Shown: one piece after another, positions 62,432 to 64,000 of the stretch | How the letters are laid out: every line of letters begins with the position of its first letter | Numbering within the stretch: position 1 is the first letter of the stretch | NCBI RefSeq assembly: GCF_003063545.1 | Contig: NZ_NESD01000003.1 | Coordinates: forward strand, 124,001-188,000 | Length of the DNA: 64,000 bases | Source of the DNA: Limnohabitans sp. Jir61 | Lineage (GTDB): Bacteria; Pseudomonadota; Gammaproteobacteria; Burkholderiales; Burkholderiaceae_C | Direction of reading: 5' to 3' | The notes under the pieces: generated by a model | The model's input: only the letters and a program-made list of their open reading frames with translations | What the model was told of the DNA's origin: nothing | The model's database searches: none | Program-made: the position numbers and the translations under genes

Positions 62432-63661
62432 TTAAGGTTTGACCAAAGTGTATTGAACCACGTCCGTGTTGTGTTGCTCGAATGCCGCCTCGCAATAAGC
62501 GAGGTAGAACTCCCAAATGCGGATGAAGCGTTCGTCAAAGCCCAGCTGCAACACCTGCGCTTTGTCCGCCATGAACTGGTGACGCCAGCGGCGCAGGGTT
62601 TCGGCGTAGTCCAACCCAAAGGCCAGCTCGTCGATCACCTTCAAGCCAGCACGTTCTGCGTGCGCGCGGAACTCGCGTGGGCAGGGCAAGCAACCGCCGG
62701 GGAAGATGTATTGCTGAATGAAGTCGGTGCTCTTCACATAGCGGTCAAACAAGCTGTCATCGATGACGATGGTTTGCACACAAGCCTTGCCGCCCGATTT
62801 GAGCAAGCGTGACACGCTCTCGAAATACGTGGGCCAATATTCCTGGCCCACGGCCTCTAGCATTTCGATGGAGCAAATCGCGTCGTAAGGGGCGTCGTCA
62901 ATGTCGCGGTAGTCTTGCAGGCGCAGATTGCTGGTGGCGGCCAAACCTTGGGTTTGCATGCGTTGGTTGGCGAAGGCCAGTTGCTCGTGGCTCAGTGTCA
63001 CGCCGCTCATGTGTGCGCCAAACTCTTGACCGCCCAACTCGACCAAAGCTCCCCAGCCGCAACCGATTTCCAGAATGCGGTCGCCCGCTTTGGCGTCGAC
63101 CATACGCAGGGCACGGCGTACTTTGGCGGTTTGCGCTTGGGCCATCGGCTTTGAGCGGTCGTTGTCAAACCAAGCCGATGAATAGTTCATTGTGGGGTCT
63201 AGCCACAGCTCGTAAAACGCGTTGCCCAAGTCGTAATGCGCGTGGATGTTTTTCTTGCTGTTGCTACGTGTGTTGCGATGCAACAAGTGGCGCACACGGT
63301 AGAACAAACGGCCCAACCAGTTGCCGTAAATCAGCTCTTCCATGTCGCGGCGATTCGCCACCAGCAGTTGAAGCAACTCGGCCAAGTTGTTGGTGGTCCA
63401 TTCACCGGCGATGAAACTTTCTGCAAAGCCGATGTCACCCGACTTCATGGCCTGTGTCAGCGGCGCATAGCTGTGTAAATGCAAGGTGGCATTGAGCCCT
63501 TCACTGTTGGTCGAGCCAAACTGCTCAACGCGTCCATCAGGCCATTGCACATGCAGCGTGCCGTGTTGCAGGCGTTGGAGCAGACTGACCACGCGTCGCA
63601 CAGCTGTAGGCATGGCTTGGGTAGAGGTGTTCACAGGGGCCGAGGTCGTGGTGGGGTTCAT
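62432..63661 (-). CDS. cfa: Cyclopropane-fatty-acyl-phospholipid synthase family methyltransferase
   Basis: 409 residues. N-terminal lipid-binding part (QAMKSGDIGFAESFIAGEW) then SAM domain with HYDLGNAFYELWLDP, motif I LEIGCGWGALVEL, and IEMLEAVGQEYW. It transfers a methylene or methyl group to unsaturated phospholipid chains. In some proteobacteria members of this family are in clusters with DUF1365 and FAD/SDR genes that make unusual fatty acids, for example furan fatty acids. It is 17 bp before the SDR gene. Confidence 0.93.
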   Translation of the reverse strand: MNPTTTSAPVNTSTQAMPTAVRRVVSLLQRLQHGTLHVQWPDGRVEQFGSTNSEGLNATLHLHSYAPLTQAMKSGDIGFAESFIAGEWTTNNLAELLQLLVANRRDMEELIYGNWLGRLFYRVRHLLHRNTRSNSKKNIHAHYDLGNAFYELWLDPTMNYSSAWFDNDRSKPMAQAQTAKVRRALRMVDAKAGDRILEIGCGWGALVELGGQEFGAHMSGVTLSHEQLAFANQRMQTQGLAATSNLRLQDYRDIDDAPYDAICSIEMLEAVGQEYWPTYFESVSRLLKSGGKACVQTIVIDDSLFDRYVKSTDFIQQYIFPGGCLPCPREFRAHAERAGLKVIDELAFGLDYAETLRRWRHQFMADKAQVLQLGFDERFIRIWEFYLAYCEAAFEQHNTDVVQYTLVKP

Positions 63662-63680
63662 GGCAATGCTCTTCTCTGCG

Positions 63681-64000
63681 TCAGCGGGTCACAAAATCTT
63701 GTGGGGGTGTTGGTTTTGTAAAAAATGGCACTCGTTTTAGCCAAAGCTTCAGCGCCTGCCAATGGATGCGTGTCATCACCATCAGGGTCATCAATGGGTA
63801 GCCCCACAGCGCATGGCGTAGGACAAGGTGCGTGATGGGTTGAAGCTGGCCGCTCACGCTGGTTTCAATCAAGGGGCCGTGTGCATCGTCGTGGTCCACG
63901 CTGGCTACCGTGTGGTCTTCCGTACGCATGAAGCGAAAGCGGTAGTCGCCCTGTACGGCGCAAAACGGCGACACATGAAACACTTTGCTCGCGCGTTGCT
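63681..64000 (-). CDS. DUF1365 protein, C-terminal part (start beyond window)
   Basis: The frame is open to the right edge; the N-terminus lies beyond 64000. Visible residues (after an upstream QRASK) include VFHVSPFC, the DUF1365 hallmark, then RFMRTEDHTV and LIETSVSGQLQPIT. The protein is of unknown function but is consistently linked with cfa-like and FAD-dependent oxidoreductase genes. It is the most upstream visible gene of the operon running left. Confidence 0.88.
   Translation of the reverse strand, partial: QRASKVFHVSPFCAVQGDYRFRFMRTEDHTVASVDHDDAHGPLIETSVSGQLQPITHLVLRHALWGYPLMTLMVMTRIHWQALKLWLKRVPFFTKPTPPQDFVTR

Overview
The window looks like a chromosomal segment of a betaproteobacterium of the order Burkholderiales, most likely family Comamonadaceae (Limnohabitans, Rhodoferax or Curvibacter-like). 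This rests on protein style, on the moderate GC content as judged by eye, and on Comamonadaceae-type gene orders such as recA-recX and sucCD-pilin-ligase. The genus is a guess from memory, because no database was searched. There is no rRNA, tRNA, CRISPR array, prophage or insertion sequence that I can see. About 62 protein genes fill nearly all of the sequence.

Layout. 1-1.3 kb: end of a pirin gene and a Spy/CpxP-like periplasmic protein. 1.3-13.2 kb: the replication-origin locus, with dnaA-dnaN-gyrB running left and rpmH-rnpA-yidD-yidC-mnmE running right, followed by kdsD-kdsC-lptC (Kdo and LPS transport). DnaA boxes flank dnaA on both sides. 13.2-16 kb: a glycine-rich RRM RNA-binding protein, an ammonium transporter behind a sigma-54-like promoter, and a TMEM165/GDT1-type cation transporter. 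16-20.4 kb: tkt and two tandem GAPDH genes. 20.5-25 kb: murU, pepP, a 400-bp gene-free stretch with a long inverted repeat, then rubrerythrin, rubredoxin and a rubredoxin-reductase-like flavoprotein. 25-28.2 kb: maeB and an orphan barstar.

28.2-34.8 kb: outer-membrane biogenesis (lptD-surA-rsmA), with amgK-rsmE divergent. AmgK and MurU together form the cell-wall-sugar salvage route. 34.9-41.4 kb: topB-metX-metW to the left and a SET-domain gene, birA and a small membrane protein to the right. TopB carries a lysine-rich linker and a C-terminal SWIB domain. The SET protein carries a lysine-rich tail. The two genes diverge from a 109-bp gap that holds 47 bp of almost perfect alternating purine-pyrimidine (Z-DNA-prone) sequence. 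This is the most unusual locus in the window. 41.4-46.6 kb: ahpF, ahpC, a two-component system and a MarR regulator. 46.7-52.2 kb: SOS-controlled recA-recX, a low-GC PIN-domain orphan, argC and sucCD.

52.3-55.4 kb: a type IV pilin, a PglL-type O-oligosaccharyltransferase and a family 2 glycosyltransferase, probably a pilin glycosylation unit. 55.4-61 kb: moaC, a BepA-like M48 protease, small conserved proteins, yaeQ, purB and a glutathione transferase. 61-64 kb: a left-running lipid-modification operon (DUF1365, cyclopropane-fatty-acid synthase, short-chain dehydrogenase, NTF2-like) that enters from beyond the right end. Start codons were chosen by reading for Shine-Dalgarno sites, overlaps and family length. 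Doubtful ones are flagged in each entry.
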